DNA of 64,000 nucleotides from Streptomyces atroolivaceus (GTDB lineage: Bacteria; Actinomycetota; Actinomycetes; Streptomycetales; Streptomycetaceae). Where the stretch lies: contig NZ_JNXG01000005.1 in the NCBI RefSeq assembly GCF_000717025.1, positions 1-64,000 on the forward strand, given 5' to 3'. This document shows, piece by piece, positions 33,585-42,153 of the stretch. The notes under the pieces were generated by a model that was given only the letters and a program-made list of their open reading frames with translations, was not told the DNA's origin and made no database searches. Numbering within the stretch: position 1 is the first letter of the stretch; the number at the start of each line of letters is the position of its first letter. The position numbers and the translations under genes are program-made.

Positions 33585-34709
33585 ATGCGGGTCAAGTCTG
33601 GGCGCGCCGACCGGGGGGCCACCTCCGTGCGAGCTGTTCGGGAGCACCGGAACGACGACCGTCACACGGTCGTGGCAGCCGTCGACGGGCAGTGGCTGGT
33701 GCGCGGCAAGGACGGGAGGCTGACCGCCTACGCGCGCCACACCGACGGAGTGCTCCGGTGGACGGAGACGCGGCCGGGCGGGCCGGAATGGTCCGGCCCC
33801 GACCTCTTCGAGATCGCTCACCTGACGCACCTCTCCCTCGCGCAGGGCGCCGACGGTTACGTGCACTTCCTCGGGCGCCGTTCGGTTCCGACGAAGGACG
33901 GGCCGCCCGTCGTCGATGTGATGCATGCCATCCAGTACCAGAGCGGCCGCGCGCTCAGCGGGTGGCACTCCCTCGGTAATCCGCGCAAGAACACCGACCA
34001 GGCATCCGGCATGGGCGCGCCGGTCGGCACCGTCAGCCCGTCGGGGCTGGTGCACTTCTTCGTGCGCACCGCTGCCGGGGGCGTGATGCTGCGGCGGGAC
34101 GACAAGGCCGGCACATGGGAGTCGTGGCACAACATGAACGCCCGTGGCGCGGAGGAGGGGATCGCGGTCACCCTGGGTCTTTCCGGAGCTGTCGATCTCC
34201 TCGTCCAGGGACCGGGCTCCGCGATGCACTGGCGGCAGACATCTCCGGACGGGAGCTTCTCGCGGGAGCAGGACATACCCGTCCAGATGGCGCCGGCCAG
34301 CGTGACGGCGCTGGAGACGGCCCCGGGCCGGTGCACGTACTACTGGACCGATCCGGCCACGGGGGGCGTGGTGGCCTATCGCCTCGGGGGCTGGGTGATC
34401 CCCCTGGGCGGCGCCCCGGCCGAAGGGCCGGTCTCCGTCCTGCGGGCCGCGCTCGACGGCTACGACTGCACGGTCCTGGCCCACCGGGACCCCGACGGTC
34501 ACGTCATGGTCGCGGCGTGCGGTACCGAGAACGAGGCAGGCGGTCTGTGGTGGTCGCCGACCGGCGAACGGACGGGGATGCCCCCGGCGTTGGCGATCGA
34601 CAGCATGGGGCGTGTGGTGCTGGGGGTGATCGGCGCCGACGGGGCGCCGTACATCGCGCGCCAGAATTCCGAACCGGGCCTGGCCATGGGACCCGCCGAG
34701 CGCCTCTGA
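33585..34709 (+). CDS. Probable beta-propeller (PLL/DUF346-like) protein, unknown function (374 aa)
   Basis: Repeated segments with aromatic-rich strands at about 45-residue spacing (VVAAVDGQWLVRGKDGRLTAYAR, AQGADGYVHFLGR, VSPSGLVHFFVRTAAGGVMLRR, LSGAVDLLVQGPGSAMHWRQ, MGRVVLGVIGADGAPYIAR) suggest a propeller fold of the fucolectin-like/tectonin type. No signal peptide or TM segment. ATG 33585 with a distant GGAAGGA. Precedes the Stealth genes by 306 bp in the same orientation. It may recognise the polysaccharide; the family assignment is by eye only. Confidence 0.6.
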   Translation: MRVKSGRADRGATSVRAVREHRNDDRHTVVAAVDGQWLVRGKDGRLTAYARHTDGVLRWTETRPGGPEWSGPDLFEIAHLTHLSLAQGADGYVHFLGRRSVPTKDGPPVVDVMHAIQYQSGRALSGWHSLGNPRKNTDQASGMGAPVGTVSPSGLVHFFVRTAAGGVMLRRDDKAGTWESWHNMNARGAEEGIAVTLGLSGAVDLLVQGPGSAMHWRQTSPDGSFSREQDIPVQMAPASVTALETAPGRCTYYWTDPATGGVVAYRLGGWVIPLGGAPAEGPVSVLRAALDGYDCTVLAHRDPDGHVMVAACGTENEAGGLWWSPTGERTGMPPALAIDSMGRVVLGVIGADGAPYIARQNSEPGLAMGPAERL

Positions 34710-35015
34710 CACCCGCCCCGTGCCCGAGGCCTGTCGGTCATGGGCGCCATGGTCGATGTGTCCTCCATATCGCCACTTTTGGCGGTTTGTGGCTTTCGGG
34801 TCGGACATTGACACACGGCCAACAACTGATGAAGATGTGACCGCTCTGTGAAAGTTGAAGGTTCTTTCAGTTGTCATCCATGACTGCTTGTGTCGAATCG
34901 GCCGCACAGGGTGGCGGCATCCACGGGGGATGCGCGTAGCGCTCTGCTGGTCGGCGACCGCAGGCAGACCAAGGAGTGATGGCGTGCGGCGGCGTTTGTC
35001 CGGCCCGGGTGGGGG
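34710..35015. promoter_or_regulatory. Probable promoter region of the Stealth operon
   Basis: 306 bp with markedly lower G+C. TTGACA at 34808-34813 is a perfect -35; 17 bp later GAAGAT (34831-34836) is a weak -10. An inverted repeat TGAAAG-N9-CTTTCA lies at 34849-34869, just downstream of the presumed start, in operator position. AAGGAG at 34971-34976 precedes an ATG whose frame soon loses coding character. Confidence 0.45.
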
Positions 35016-36653
35016 GTGGCGGGTGTGACGATCTTTCCTGGGCCAACTGTCGGTCCTGTCATGGAGACGCTTCCCGGCCACGTGCCGGGTCCCCTCCCCA
35101 CGGCACCCTCCTCCCCCCGGCAGCCGAGTGCGTCCGGCGGTGCGACGGACGACGTCTATGTCGAGCCGGGACTCACCCCTCTGGGAGCTCGAGAGGCGAA
35201 TCGTTCCGCCGTGGCGGACCTGCTTCAGTCGGCAGGTGTCTCCTTCTTCGCCGTGCGTGGTTCGTCGGACCACGGGACCGTCATGGCGGTGGCCGAGGAG
35301 GACCGCGAAGTCGTCCTGGGGGCCCTTTTCAGGGGCATGGGGCAGTACGCGGGTCACCTGAGCGTCATCGACCCGCAGGCGTCGGCGCCGGTCGCTCCGC
35401 GTTCGTCCCGTGACCCCAAGGCCTGGCGCGGTGTCCGTACGGCGTCCGCCGTGCGGGCCAGCTGGTATCGCACCGACCCCGGCAGGCATCTGCTGCTGGG
35501 CCACGAGTACGGCTGCACGGTGGAGTTCTGGAGGTGGCACGGGACGCACCTCGTCGCACCCCGGGCCAACAGGGTCACCTGGGCGGTGTCGGGTGAGGGC
35601 GGAAACGTGCTCGGAGCTCCGCGGCTGTTCAGCCGCTTCGTGTCCGACCACACCTCACCGCACGAGGCGCCCCCGCTCGCCACCAGGCCCGAGTTCCTGG
35701 TGAGCTGTGTCGAGGACATCGCCTTCCCCGTGGACGCTGTCTACACGTGGGTCGACGGGAACGACCCCGCCTGGCAGCAGCGCAAGGCCGCGGCGAAGGG
35801 TGAGGTCTACCACGCCGAGTCCGCGAGCGACGCGCGCTTCATCAGCCGCGACGAACTGCGCTACTCGGTCCGGTCCCTCCACATGTTCGCCCCGTGGATC
35901 CGCAACATCTACATCGTCACCGACGACCAGGTTCCGGTGTGGCTCCGCGAGGACGTACCCGGCATCCGGGTGGTGAGTCACCGGGAGGTCTTCCGGAACG
36001 CCGCCGACCTGCCCACGTTCAACTCGCACTCGATCGAGAGCCAGCTGCACCACATCGACGGCCTGTCCGAGCACTTCCTGTACTTCAACGACGACATGTT
36101 CATCGGCCGGCCCGTGGCACCGCACGCCTTCTTCACGCCGAGCGGAACGGCGCGGTACTTCCCCTCGCGCAACCGCATACCGCAGGGGGCGGTCGTCGAG
36201 ACCGACACCCCGGTCGACGCGGCCTGCAAGAACAACCGCGCCCTCCTGAAGGAACGTTTCGGCCGGGTGATCACGCAGCCGATGGAGCACATCCCCTACG
36301 CGCTGCGACGCAGCGCGATGGAGGAGGCCGAACAGGACTTCCCGCAGGCGTGGGCCCGAACGGCCGCCAGCCGCTTCCGGGCGATGACGGACCTGTCCAC
36401 GACCTCGTCGTTCGGGCTCTACTACGCGGCACTGACCGGCCGTGCCCAGCCGGGGTCCATGCCGTTCACCTATCTCCAGCTGGCTGTTCCCGATCTGGCG
36501 GACCGGTTGCAGCGGCTCCTCGACAGCCGGAGCCAGGACTCCTTCTGTCTGAACGACGCCTTCTCCACGCCGGAGGACATCGAGGCGCAGCAGGAGCTGC
36601 TCGACGGATTCCTCAACGCCTACTTCCCAGTTCCCAGTCCCTACGAGCGATGA
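35016..36653 (+). CDS. Stealth-family polysaccharide phosphotransferase, paralog 1 (545 aa)
   Basis: Stealth proteins transfer hexose-1-phosphate from nucleotide sugars to make phosphodiester-linked polysaccharides. All conserved regions are present: CR1 FPVDAVYTWVDGNDPAW (about 235), CR2 ISRDELRYSVRSL...APWIRNIYIVTDDQ, CR3 LPTFNSHSIESQLHHI...FLYFNDDMF, CR4 with FCLNDAF near the C-terminus, which ends FPVPSPYER. The N-terminal 230 residues are a separate domain containing GCTVEFWRWHG, shared with the two following paralogs. Resembles the S. coelicolor Stealth proteins of the SCO6021-6023 group. Start is uncertain: GTG 35016, GTG 35025 or ATG 35061. First gene of the operon to 43545. Confidence 0.88.
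   Translation: MAGVTIFPGPTVGPVMETLPGHVPGPLPTAPSSPRQPSASGGATDDVYVEPGLTPLGAREANRSAVADLLQSAGVSFFAVRGSSDHGTVMAVAEEDREVVLGALFRGMGQYAGHLSVIDPQASAPVAPRSSRDPKAWRGVRTASAVRASWYRTDPGRHLLLGHEYGCTVEFWRWHGTHLVAPRANRVTWAVSGEGGNVLGAPRLFSRFVSDHTSPHEAPPLATRPEFLVSCVEDIAFPVDAVYTWVDGNDPAWQQRKAAAKGEVYHAESASDARFISRDELRYSVRSLHMFAPWIRNIYIVTDDQVPVWLREDVPGIRVVSHREVFRNAADLPTFNSHSIESQLHHIDGLSEHFLYFNDDMFIGRPVAPHAFFTPSGTARYFPSRNRIPQGAVVETDTPVDAACKNNRALLKERFGRVITQPMEHIPYALRRSAMEEAEQDFPQAWARTAASRFRAMTDLSTTSSFGLYYAALTGRAQPGSMPFTYLQLAVPDLADRLQRLLDSRSQDSFCLNDAFSTPEDIEAQQELLDGFLNAYFPVPSPYER
36051..36101. repeat. 51-bp identical block shared by Stealth paralogs 1 and 3
   Basis: Bases 36051-36101 equal 39419-39469 without mismatch and encode the HIDGLSEHFLYFNDDMF region. 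Flanking DNA differs at many third positions, so identity over 17 codons suggests either gene conversion or very strong codon constraint. Confidence 0.85.
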
Positions 36654-36668
36654 ATCGGAGTTCATGAC

Positions 36669-38279
36669 ATGACCGATTCGAGTTCGGCCGCCAGGGTCTA
36701 CAAACGCATCATCCCCCAGCCGGTGCGTGCCGTCGCGGGCAGCCGTGTGCCGCCCGGGGTCCGGCGCAAGGTCAAGGGCGGCTTGGTGCGCACCCTGAAC
36801 CGCCGCGAGGCGCGCCTGCACAGACGCGCGCTGCGGCTGGTCAGGAAAGGGGACTTCGCGAGTGCCTCCGAGCGCAGGACGCGCACACCGGACGGCCGTG
36901 TCGGCCACGTGCACCAAGGCCTGACCGTCGATCTGGCGCGCCGCCTCGACCACGATCTGGTGACCGCGGCTCTGGACGCAGCCGACATCCCCTGGTTCGC
37001 CGTGCCCGCCCTCGACGACCGGCGCATCTGCCTTGCCGTGGAACAGCAGGACAAGGGGCAGGTCCGCAGGGTGCTCCGTGCCTTGCTGGAGGAGCACACC
37101 GGATACGTCGTCTCGGCGTCCCCCGTCAACAACGACACCCGCTTGGTCCCGGGGAGTCACCTCAAAGCCTGGAAGAACTACGGCCGGGCCAAGGTCATCC
37201 GGCTCACCTGGCTGCGCACCGAACCCACCGAGAACCTCTGGGTGGGGGAGGACCAGGGCATCGAGATCGAGTTCTGGACGGTCAACGACGATCTGCCGCA
37301 CGAGCGCCTGGTCGGGCCCCGCCCCAACCGTGTCCAGCGCGTCGTCTCCCGGGACGCCGTGGGCATCGAGATCGGCTTCGAACGGCTCTCCGGCTACTGC
37401 GACATCGACGGTGACCTGGACCCTTCGGTCACCCTCGAGCAGTTCGACATAGCCCGTCTCGAAGAGATCTCCTTCCCCGTCGACGCCGTGCTGCTGTGGC
37501 AGCACCCGGGCGCCTGGGGTGAGGAGCTGCTGCGGGCGTCCCTGCGGTCCCTCCACCAGTACGCCCCATGGGTCGACGTCGTCCACGTGGTGGCGCAGGC
37601 GCCGGCCCCCGCATGGCTCAAGGGCGACGACGGCAGGCTGGTCGTGGTCCCGGACCAGCACGGGGGCGACGGCCACCTCCACCTCCTGCCCGACATCGCG
37701 GAGCACTTCCTCCTGTTCAGGCCGGGTGCGCTCCTCGGCCGGCCGACACGCCCGTTCGACTACTTCACGCCCAACGGCACCACCCGGCCACGCCGGGGCA
37801 TGTGGACGGCGGAGGAGTCGTTCGCGCCCTGGACCGTGCACGCGTATTCCGCTACCGGCCGTGCGGTGACGCAGTCGTTCGCGCCGGGACCGCAGCCGTT
37901 CACCTGCTCGGTCCTGGGCCGGCTCGCGGAGAGCGGGACGGTGGCGGAGCCCTCGCCCGACGGGCAGGTGCAGCCGAGGCTTCCCGGATCGCATCCGGCC
38001 GACGGGCTGGCCCACCACTTCGCGTACGCCCACGGGTCCGCCGACCCCTCGGGCGAGACGACCGCTGTCGTGCACGCGGCCCTTCCGGGCATCGCTCTGC
38101 AGCTCGAACGGCTCCTCGTGCGCCGTGACCTGCAGCAGCTCCAGTTCTTCGGGCTCGGGAGCAACGAAGCTCTCGGCCGTGGCGGCAGCAAGGCGGTCGT
38201 CGATTTCCTGCACCGCTACTTTCCCGTGCCAAGTCCGTTCGAGCACGGTCACCCAGAGGACCCGGAAACGTACACGTGA
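36669..38279 (+). CDS. Degenerate Stealth paralog, probably catalytically inactive (536 aa)
   Basis: Same layout as its neighbours: N-terminal domain with IEIEFWTVNDD and GPRPNRVQR (cf. the GCDIEFWRPEGG and APRPNRVTE segments of paralog 3), then a C-terminal half ending HRYFPVPSPFEHG. The catalytic motifs are lost: CR1 reads FPVDAVLLWQHPGAW instead of FPVDxVYTWVDG, CR2 keeps only LRSLHQYAPWVDVVHVV, CR3 reads IAEHFLLFRPGALLG instead of LSEHFLYFNDDMF, and CR4 has FFGLGSN instead of CxND. The frame is intact with normal codon bias, so it is maintained, perhaps as a regulatory or scaffold subunit. ATG 36669 is 15 bp after the previous stop; its own stop overlaps the next GTG. Confidence 0.82.
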   Translation: MTDSSSAARVYKRIIPQPVRAVAGSRVPPGVRRKVKGGLVRTLNRREARLHRRALRLVRKGDFASASERRTRTPDGRVGHVHQGLTVDLARRLDHDLVTAALDAADIPWFAVPALDDRRICLAVEQQDKGQVRRVLRALLEEHTGYVVSASPVNNDTRLVPGSHLKAWKNYGRAKVIRLTWLRTEPTENLWVGEDQGIEIEFWTVNDDLPHERLVGPRPNRVQRVVSRDAVGIEIGFERLSGYCDIDGDLDPSVTLEQFDIARLEEISFPVDAVLLWQHPGAWGEELLRASLRSLHQYAPWVDVVHVVAQAPAPAWLKGDDGRLVVVPDQHGGDGHLHLLPDIAEHFLLFRPGALLGRPTRPFDYFTPNGTTRPRRGMWTAEESFAPWTVHAYSATGRAVTQSFAPGPQPFTCSVLGRLAESGTVAEPSPDGQVQPRLPGSHPADGLAHHFAYAHGSADPSGETTAVVHAALPGIALQLERLLVRRDLQQLQFFGLGSNEALGRGGSKAVVDFLHRYFPVPSPFEHGHPEDPETYT

Positions 38280-40039
38280 GCACAAGTAATCCGGAGGCAT
38301 CCGCTGTCGTCGGGGTGTACCGCACTTTCGTTCCGCGCTCGCTGAGACGTCGCGTCGCCCGGCGTGTCCCCATGCGCCTGCGCACCGGCCTCAAAGGGCT
38401 GCTGCGACGCCTTCACGTACTCACCTGGACCGCACGGTTCGTCCGGGGACGCAGGGCGCACCGCCGCTGGCCGCACCTCTTCCGCGCATCGGAGAGTCTG
38501 GCGGTCCTCTCGGGGCGGGGAGGAATGATCGCGCTCGTGCGTGCGACCACGTCTCCGCTGGGCCTGCGGGAGGCGAATCTGGAGCTGATCGTCTCGTTGC
38601 TCGAAGAGGCGGGCATCGACTACTTCGCCGTCCGGGGCAACTCCGACTTCAGATCCGTCCTCGGCGTCTCCGAGACGGACCGGGAACGTGTGGTGGCCGC
38701 CCTGGCGACGACCCGCCTCACCGCGCCCGTGTACGTATCCGCCTGCTCCGGCGAGCGGCTCGTCGGGAGGTCGTCCCTCTGCGGCTCCGCCCGTGCCCGT
38801 CGTACCGGCCGCCGGGCTCGTGTGCTGCGGACCGGCATGGTGTGGGCCGACCCGGGCAACTCCCTCGTGCTCGGCCTCCGTTACGGGTGCGACATCGAGT
38901 TCTGGCGTCCCGAGGGCGGCCGACTGGTCGCCCCCCGGCCCAATCGCGTCACCGAGGACGTGGCGCTGGACGAACCGCGGGTCAGCGTGCCCGTCAGCCG
39001 GCTGACGGGGTTCGCCGCCCTGCACACCCGCCGCACCCGCTCGGTGCGCACGATCGAGGCATGCGCCGACGTGCTGCCGGAGGACGTGCGTTTTCCCGTC
39101 GACGTCGTCTACACGTGGGTGGACGGATCCGCCCCGGAGTGGCAGCGGCGTCGTGCCCAGTTCGGTGACGGCGGTTACCACGCCGAGTCGGCGAACGCGG
39201 CCCGGTACATCAGTCGCGACGAACTCCGCTATTCCCTGCGCGCGTTGGAGCAGAACGCACCCTGGGTCCGCCATGTCTACCTGGTGACGGACCGGCAGAG
39301 GCCCGAGTGGCTCAACCTGCGCAGTCCCCGTCTCACGGTGATCGACCACACGGAGATATTCCAGGACCAGGCTGCCCTCCCGACGTACAACTCGCACGCC
39401 ATCGAGAGTCAGCTGCATCACATCGACGGCCTGTCCGAGCACTTCCTGTACTTCAACGACGACATGTTCCTGGGCTGCCCGACCACGCCCGCGGACTTCT
39501 TCCTGTCGAACGGGATGACCCGCACCTTCTTCTCGCCCTCACAGGTTCCCAGGTGGGGCGTCGCCGACGGGGACCGGCCGGTCGACGCAGCCGGCAAGAA
39601 CAACCGGAAGATCATTCTCGAAAGTTTCGGCTCCGCCATCGTGCAGAAGCTCCGGCACGCGCCGTACGCCTTGAGGCGCAGTGTCCTCTACGAGATGGAG
39701 AAGGAATTCTCCGAGGCGCACCACAGCACCTCGCACAGCAGGTTCCGGAGCGCGACCGACATCTCCATCCCGTCCTCGCTCTACCACTACTACGCGTACT
39801 TCACGGGGCGAGCCGTTCCCTCCGAGATCAGTTTCGCCTACCTCGATCTGGCGAAGCCGGAAATATCCAGGAGGCTGGGCATCCTGCTGGCCCGGCGTGA
39901 CCGGCAGGCGTTCTGCATCAACGACACGGTCTCCGACTCGTTCGAGGTGAACAGGCAGACCCTCATGCTCAACGCGTTCCTGGAGTCCTACTTCCCGGTA
40001 CCGAGTCCCTTCGAGCGGAAGGAACGTGAGGCCGGATGA
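38276..40039 (+). CDS. Stealth-family polysaccharide phosphotransferase, paralog 3 (587 aa)
   Basis: Basic N-terminal segment (RSLRRRVARRVPMRLRTGLKG), the shared N-terminal domain (AGIDYFAVRGNSDFRSVLGV, GCDIEFWRPEGG), then complete CR1 FPVDVVYTWVDGSAPEW (about 270), CR2 ISRDELRYSLRAL, CR3 LPTYNSHAIESQLHHI...YFNDDMF and CR4 FCINDTV. Ends FPVPSPFER. A 51-bp stretch over CR3 (39419-39469) is identical to 36051-36101 in paralog 1. GTG 38276 overlaps the preceding TGA and its own TGA overlaps the next ATG, so paralogs 2, 3 and the GT are translationally coupled. Confidence 0.9.
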   Translation: MSTSNPEASAVVGVYRTFVPRSLRRRVARRVPMRLRTGLKGLLRRLHVLTWTARFVRGRRAHRRWPHLFRASESLAVLSGRGGMIALVRATTSPLGLREANLELIVSLLEEAGIDYFAVRGNSDFRSVLGVSETDRERVVAALATTRLTAPVYVSACSGERLVGRSSLCGSARARRTGRRARVLRTGMVWADPGNSLVLGLRYGCDIEFWRPEGGRLVAPRPNRVTEDVALDEPRVSVPVSRLTGFAALHTRRTRSVRTIEACADVLPEDVRFPVDVVYTWVDGSAPEWQRRRAQFGDGGYHAESANAARYISRDELRYSLRALEQNAPWVRHVYLVTDRQRPEWLNLRSPRLTVIDHTEIFQDQAALPTYNSHAIESQLHHIDGLSEHFLYFNDDMFLGCPTTPADFFLSNGMTRTFFSPSQVPRWGVADGDRPVDAAGKNNRKIILESFGSAIVQKLRHAPYALRRSVLYEMEKEFSEAHHSTSHSRFRSATDISIPSSLYHYYAYFTGRAVPSEISFAYLDLAKPEISRRLGILLARRDRQAFCINDTVSDSFEVNRQTLMLNAFLESYFPVPSPFERKEREAG

Positions 40040-42132
40040 AGATCTCGTTCCTGATCAACAACATCTACGGCATCGGCGGCACCAATCGCACGGTGATCAA
40101 CCTCGCCGAAGCGCTGGCGGTCCGGCACGAGGTGGAGATCGTCTCGGTCTTCAGGCGGGCCACCGCGACGAAGTTCGAGATCTCCCCGCGCATCGCGGTG
40201 CGCGCGCTGGTGGACCTCCGCTCCGGATCGGCGGACGCGAAGGCCGCCGGCAGTGACGAGCCGAGTGAGGTCGTCCCGCGCCAGGAGGAGTTCTACGCCC
40301 AGTACAGCAAGTTCACCGACGCGAGGATCATCCAGGATCTCAGCCGGACCACCGCGGACGTGGTGGTGGGCACCAGGCCCAGCCTGAATCTCTTCGTCGC
40401 TCGGTACACCCGTGACTCGGCCCTGCGCGTCGCCCAGGAGCACATGACTCATCTGGCGATCCCGTCGACCGTCCGGGCCGAAATGGCCCGTGTCTACCCA
40501 CGGCTCGACGCCGTGACGACGGTCACGGAAGCCGACGCCCACTCGTTCGCGGAGAACACCCCGGTTCCGGGCATCCCTGTCATCGGTATCCCCAACAGCG
40601 TGCCGCGCCCCGTGGTCGAGCCCGCGGACGGCTCCCACAAGGTGATCGTCAGTGCCGGCCGCATGCACCGGGTCAAGCGTTACGACCTGCTGATCCGTGC
40701 TTTCGGCATGCTCGCCGACGAGTTCCCGGACTGGCAGCTGCGGATCTACGGCGACGGAGGGGAGGCGGCCAAGCTGCGGGCGCTCGTCACCGAACTCGGA
40801 CTCGCGGGACGTGCGCTGCTCATGGGCGGTTTCTCGCCGATCGAGTCGGAGTGGGCCAAGGGGTCGATCGCCGCCGTCACCTCCAGCGCCGAATCCTTCG
40901 GCATGACTCTGGTGGAGGCCATGCGGTGCGGACTGCCCGTCGTGTCCACCGACTGCCCCGTGGGGCCGCGCGAGATCCTGCGCCACGGTGAGGACGGCCT
41001 GCTGGTCCGGACCGAGGACGCGGAGGCCGTCGCCCAGGGCCTGCGGATGCTGATGTCCGACGACAGGCTCCGCCGCGACATGGGTGCGGCCGCCCTGCGC
41101 AATTCCGCGCGCTACGACCCGGAGGCGGTCGCCGAACGTTACGTCGAGCTCTTCGAGGGCGCGATGCGCCGGCGGTCCGCCTCGGACCGCGCCTACCGGA
41201 CCCCTTCCCGCACCACGGCGGCCGTGTCCGCCCAGCCGACGGTACCGCCCGTATCGATCGCGGCGGCGACGGTCGATGTCGCCGCGGACGACGCGGGCTG
41301 GCTGAGGTTCTCGGCCGTGGGTCCGCAGGACGGCAAGCACCGCTGGCAGTTCGTCCTCAGGCACAACCCGTCCGACGGGAAGCGGCTGCCGGACATGCCC
41401 CTGCGCACCACCCGCAAACCGCTCGGCAACGGCGGCACGCGTTACACGGCCGCGCTGACCCCCTCGGCCCTGGACGATCTCGGCGACGGCAGGTGGCGGG
41501 TCACCATGTCGTCGGCCAAGTCGGCCAACGTCCACATGAAGGCCGGGATCCGGGACACGCGCAGGCTGATCGGGGCGAGGGAGGCCATCCTGGCCGGCTC
41601 CAGGCCGGGCCCCGTCGGCTGGAACCTGCCCTACGCGCAGCCGAACGGAAAGCTGATGCTCCGTACGGTCCTGCGGCAGGACCACGTCGAGTCGACCGCT
41701 GTCGACGTCGACGAGCACGGCATCACGCTGACCGGCGTCCTCTGCGGAGCGAGCCGGATCGAGCCGGGTGCGCTCTTCGTCATCAGCAGGCGCGGGTCGC
41801 ACTCGGCCAACTTCACCGTGCCCGTCCGGGTGCTCGCGAACAACGCCTTCCACGCCGAGGTGCCGGTCCGCAAGGTCGTGGACCACCGCCTCGATCGCTG
41901 GGAGGACTGGGACTGGTGGCTCCAGCCCTCCCCGGACAACTGGCGGAAGATCCGTGTGTGTCATCTCCTGGAGGACTTTCCCGACGTCAAGGGTGCGTTC
42001 GTGTACCCCGCGGTACCGGTCGTGGGGGATGAGACGTCGGAGTTCGTATCCGTCCACCCGGCCAAACCCGTCCGGGTGCGCCCCTACTGCTCCGCGTCAG
42101 GGGCCATGGCCATGAACGTCGTAGACCGCTAG
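40036..42132 (+). CDS. GT4-family glycosyltransferase fused to a C-terminal beta-rich domain (698 aa)
   Basis: Residues 1-380 are a GT-B fold: MKISFLINNIYGIGGTNRTV at the acceptor-side glycine loop, VGTRPSLNLFVARY, SAGRMHRVKRYDLLIRAF, and the donor-site ESFGMTLVEAMRCGLPVVSTDCPVGPREIL with the EX7E glutamates. Residues 380-415 are a low-complexity linker; 415-698 is a beta-rich region with paired segments (WQFVLRHNP, WRVTMSSAKSANVHMKAGIRDT, LFVISRRGSHSANFTVPVRVL) resembling the accessory domains of teichoic-acid-type transferases. Cytoplasmic face of the membrane. Its ATG overlaps the preceding stop. It probably extends or decorates the Stealth polymer. Confidence 0.85.
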   Translation: MKISFLINNIYGIGGTNRTVINLAEALAVRHEVEIVSVFRRATATKFEISPRIAVRALVDLRSGSADAKAAGSDEPSEVVPRQEEFYAQYSKFTDARIIQDLSRTTADVVVGTRPSLNLFVARYTRDSALRVAQEHMTHLAIPSTVRAEMARVYPRLDAVTTVTEADAHSFAENTPVPGIPVIGIPNSVPRPVVEPADGSHKVIVSAGRMHRVKRYDLLIRAFGMLADEFPDWQLRIYGDGGEAAKLRALVTELGLAGRALLMGGFSPIESEWAKGSIAAVTSSAESFGMTLVEAMRCGLPVVSTDCPVGPREILRHGEDGLLVRTEDAEAVAQGLRMLMSDDRLRRDMGAAALRNSARYDPEAVAERYVELFEGAMRRRSASDRAYRTPSRTTAAVSAQPTVPPVSIAAATVDVAADDAGWLRFSAVGPQDGKHRWQFVLRHNPSDGKRLPDMPLRTTRKPLGNGGTRYTAALTPSALDDLGDGRWRVTMSSAKSANVHMKAGIRDTRRLIGAREAILAGSRPGPVGWNLPYAQPNGKLMLRTVLRQDHVESTAVDVDEHGITLTGVLCGASRIEPGALFVISRRGSHSANFTVPVRVLANNAFHAEVPVRKVVDHRLDRWEDWDWWLQPSPDNWRKIRVCHLLEDFPDVKGAFVYPAVPVVGDETSEFVSVHPAKPVRVRPYCSASGAMAMNVVDR

Positions 42133-42153
42133 AACTCCTTGAATGGCGATAAA

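Noticed and set aside
34979..35413. ATG after AAGGAG at 34971, frame opening MACGGVCPARVGG
   Set aside because: Good ribosome site, but the frame is Cys/Arg-rich, lacks homology and overlaps the Stealth coding region in another frame; the site may instead be accidental.
42139..42153. TTG start for the SGNH esterase
   Set aside because: Adds only five residues without a ribosome site; ATG 42154 directly precedes the catalytic GDSV strand.
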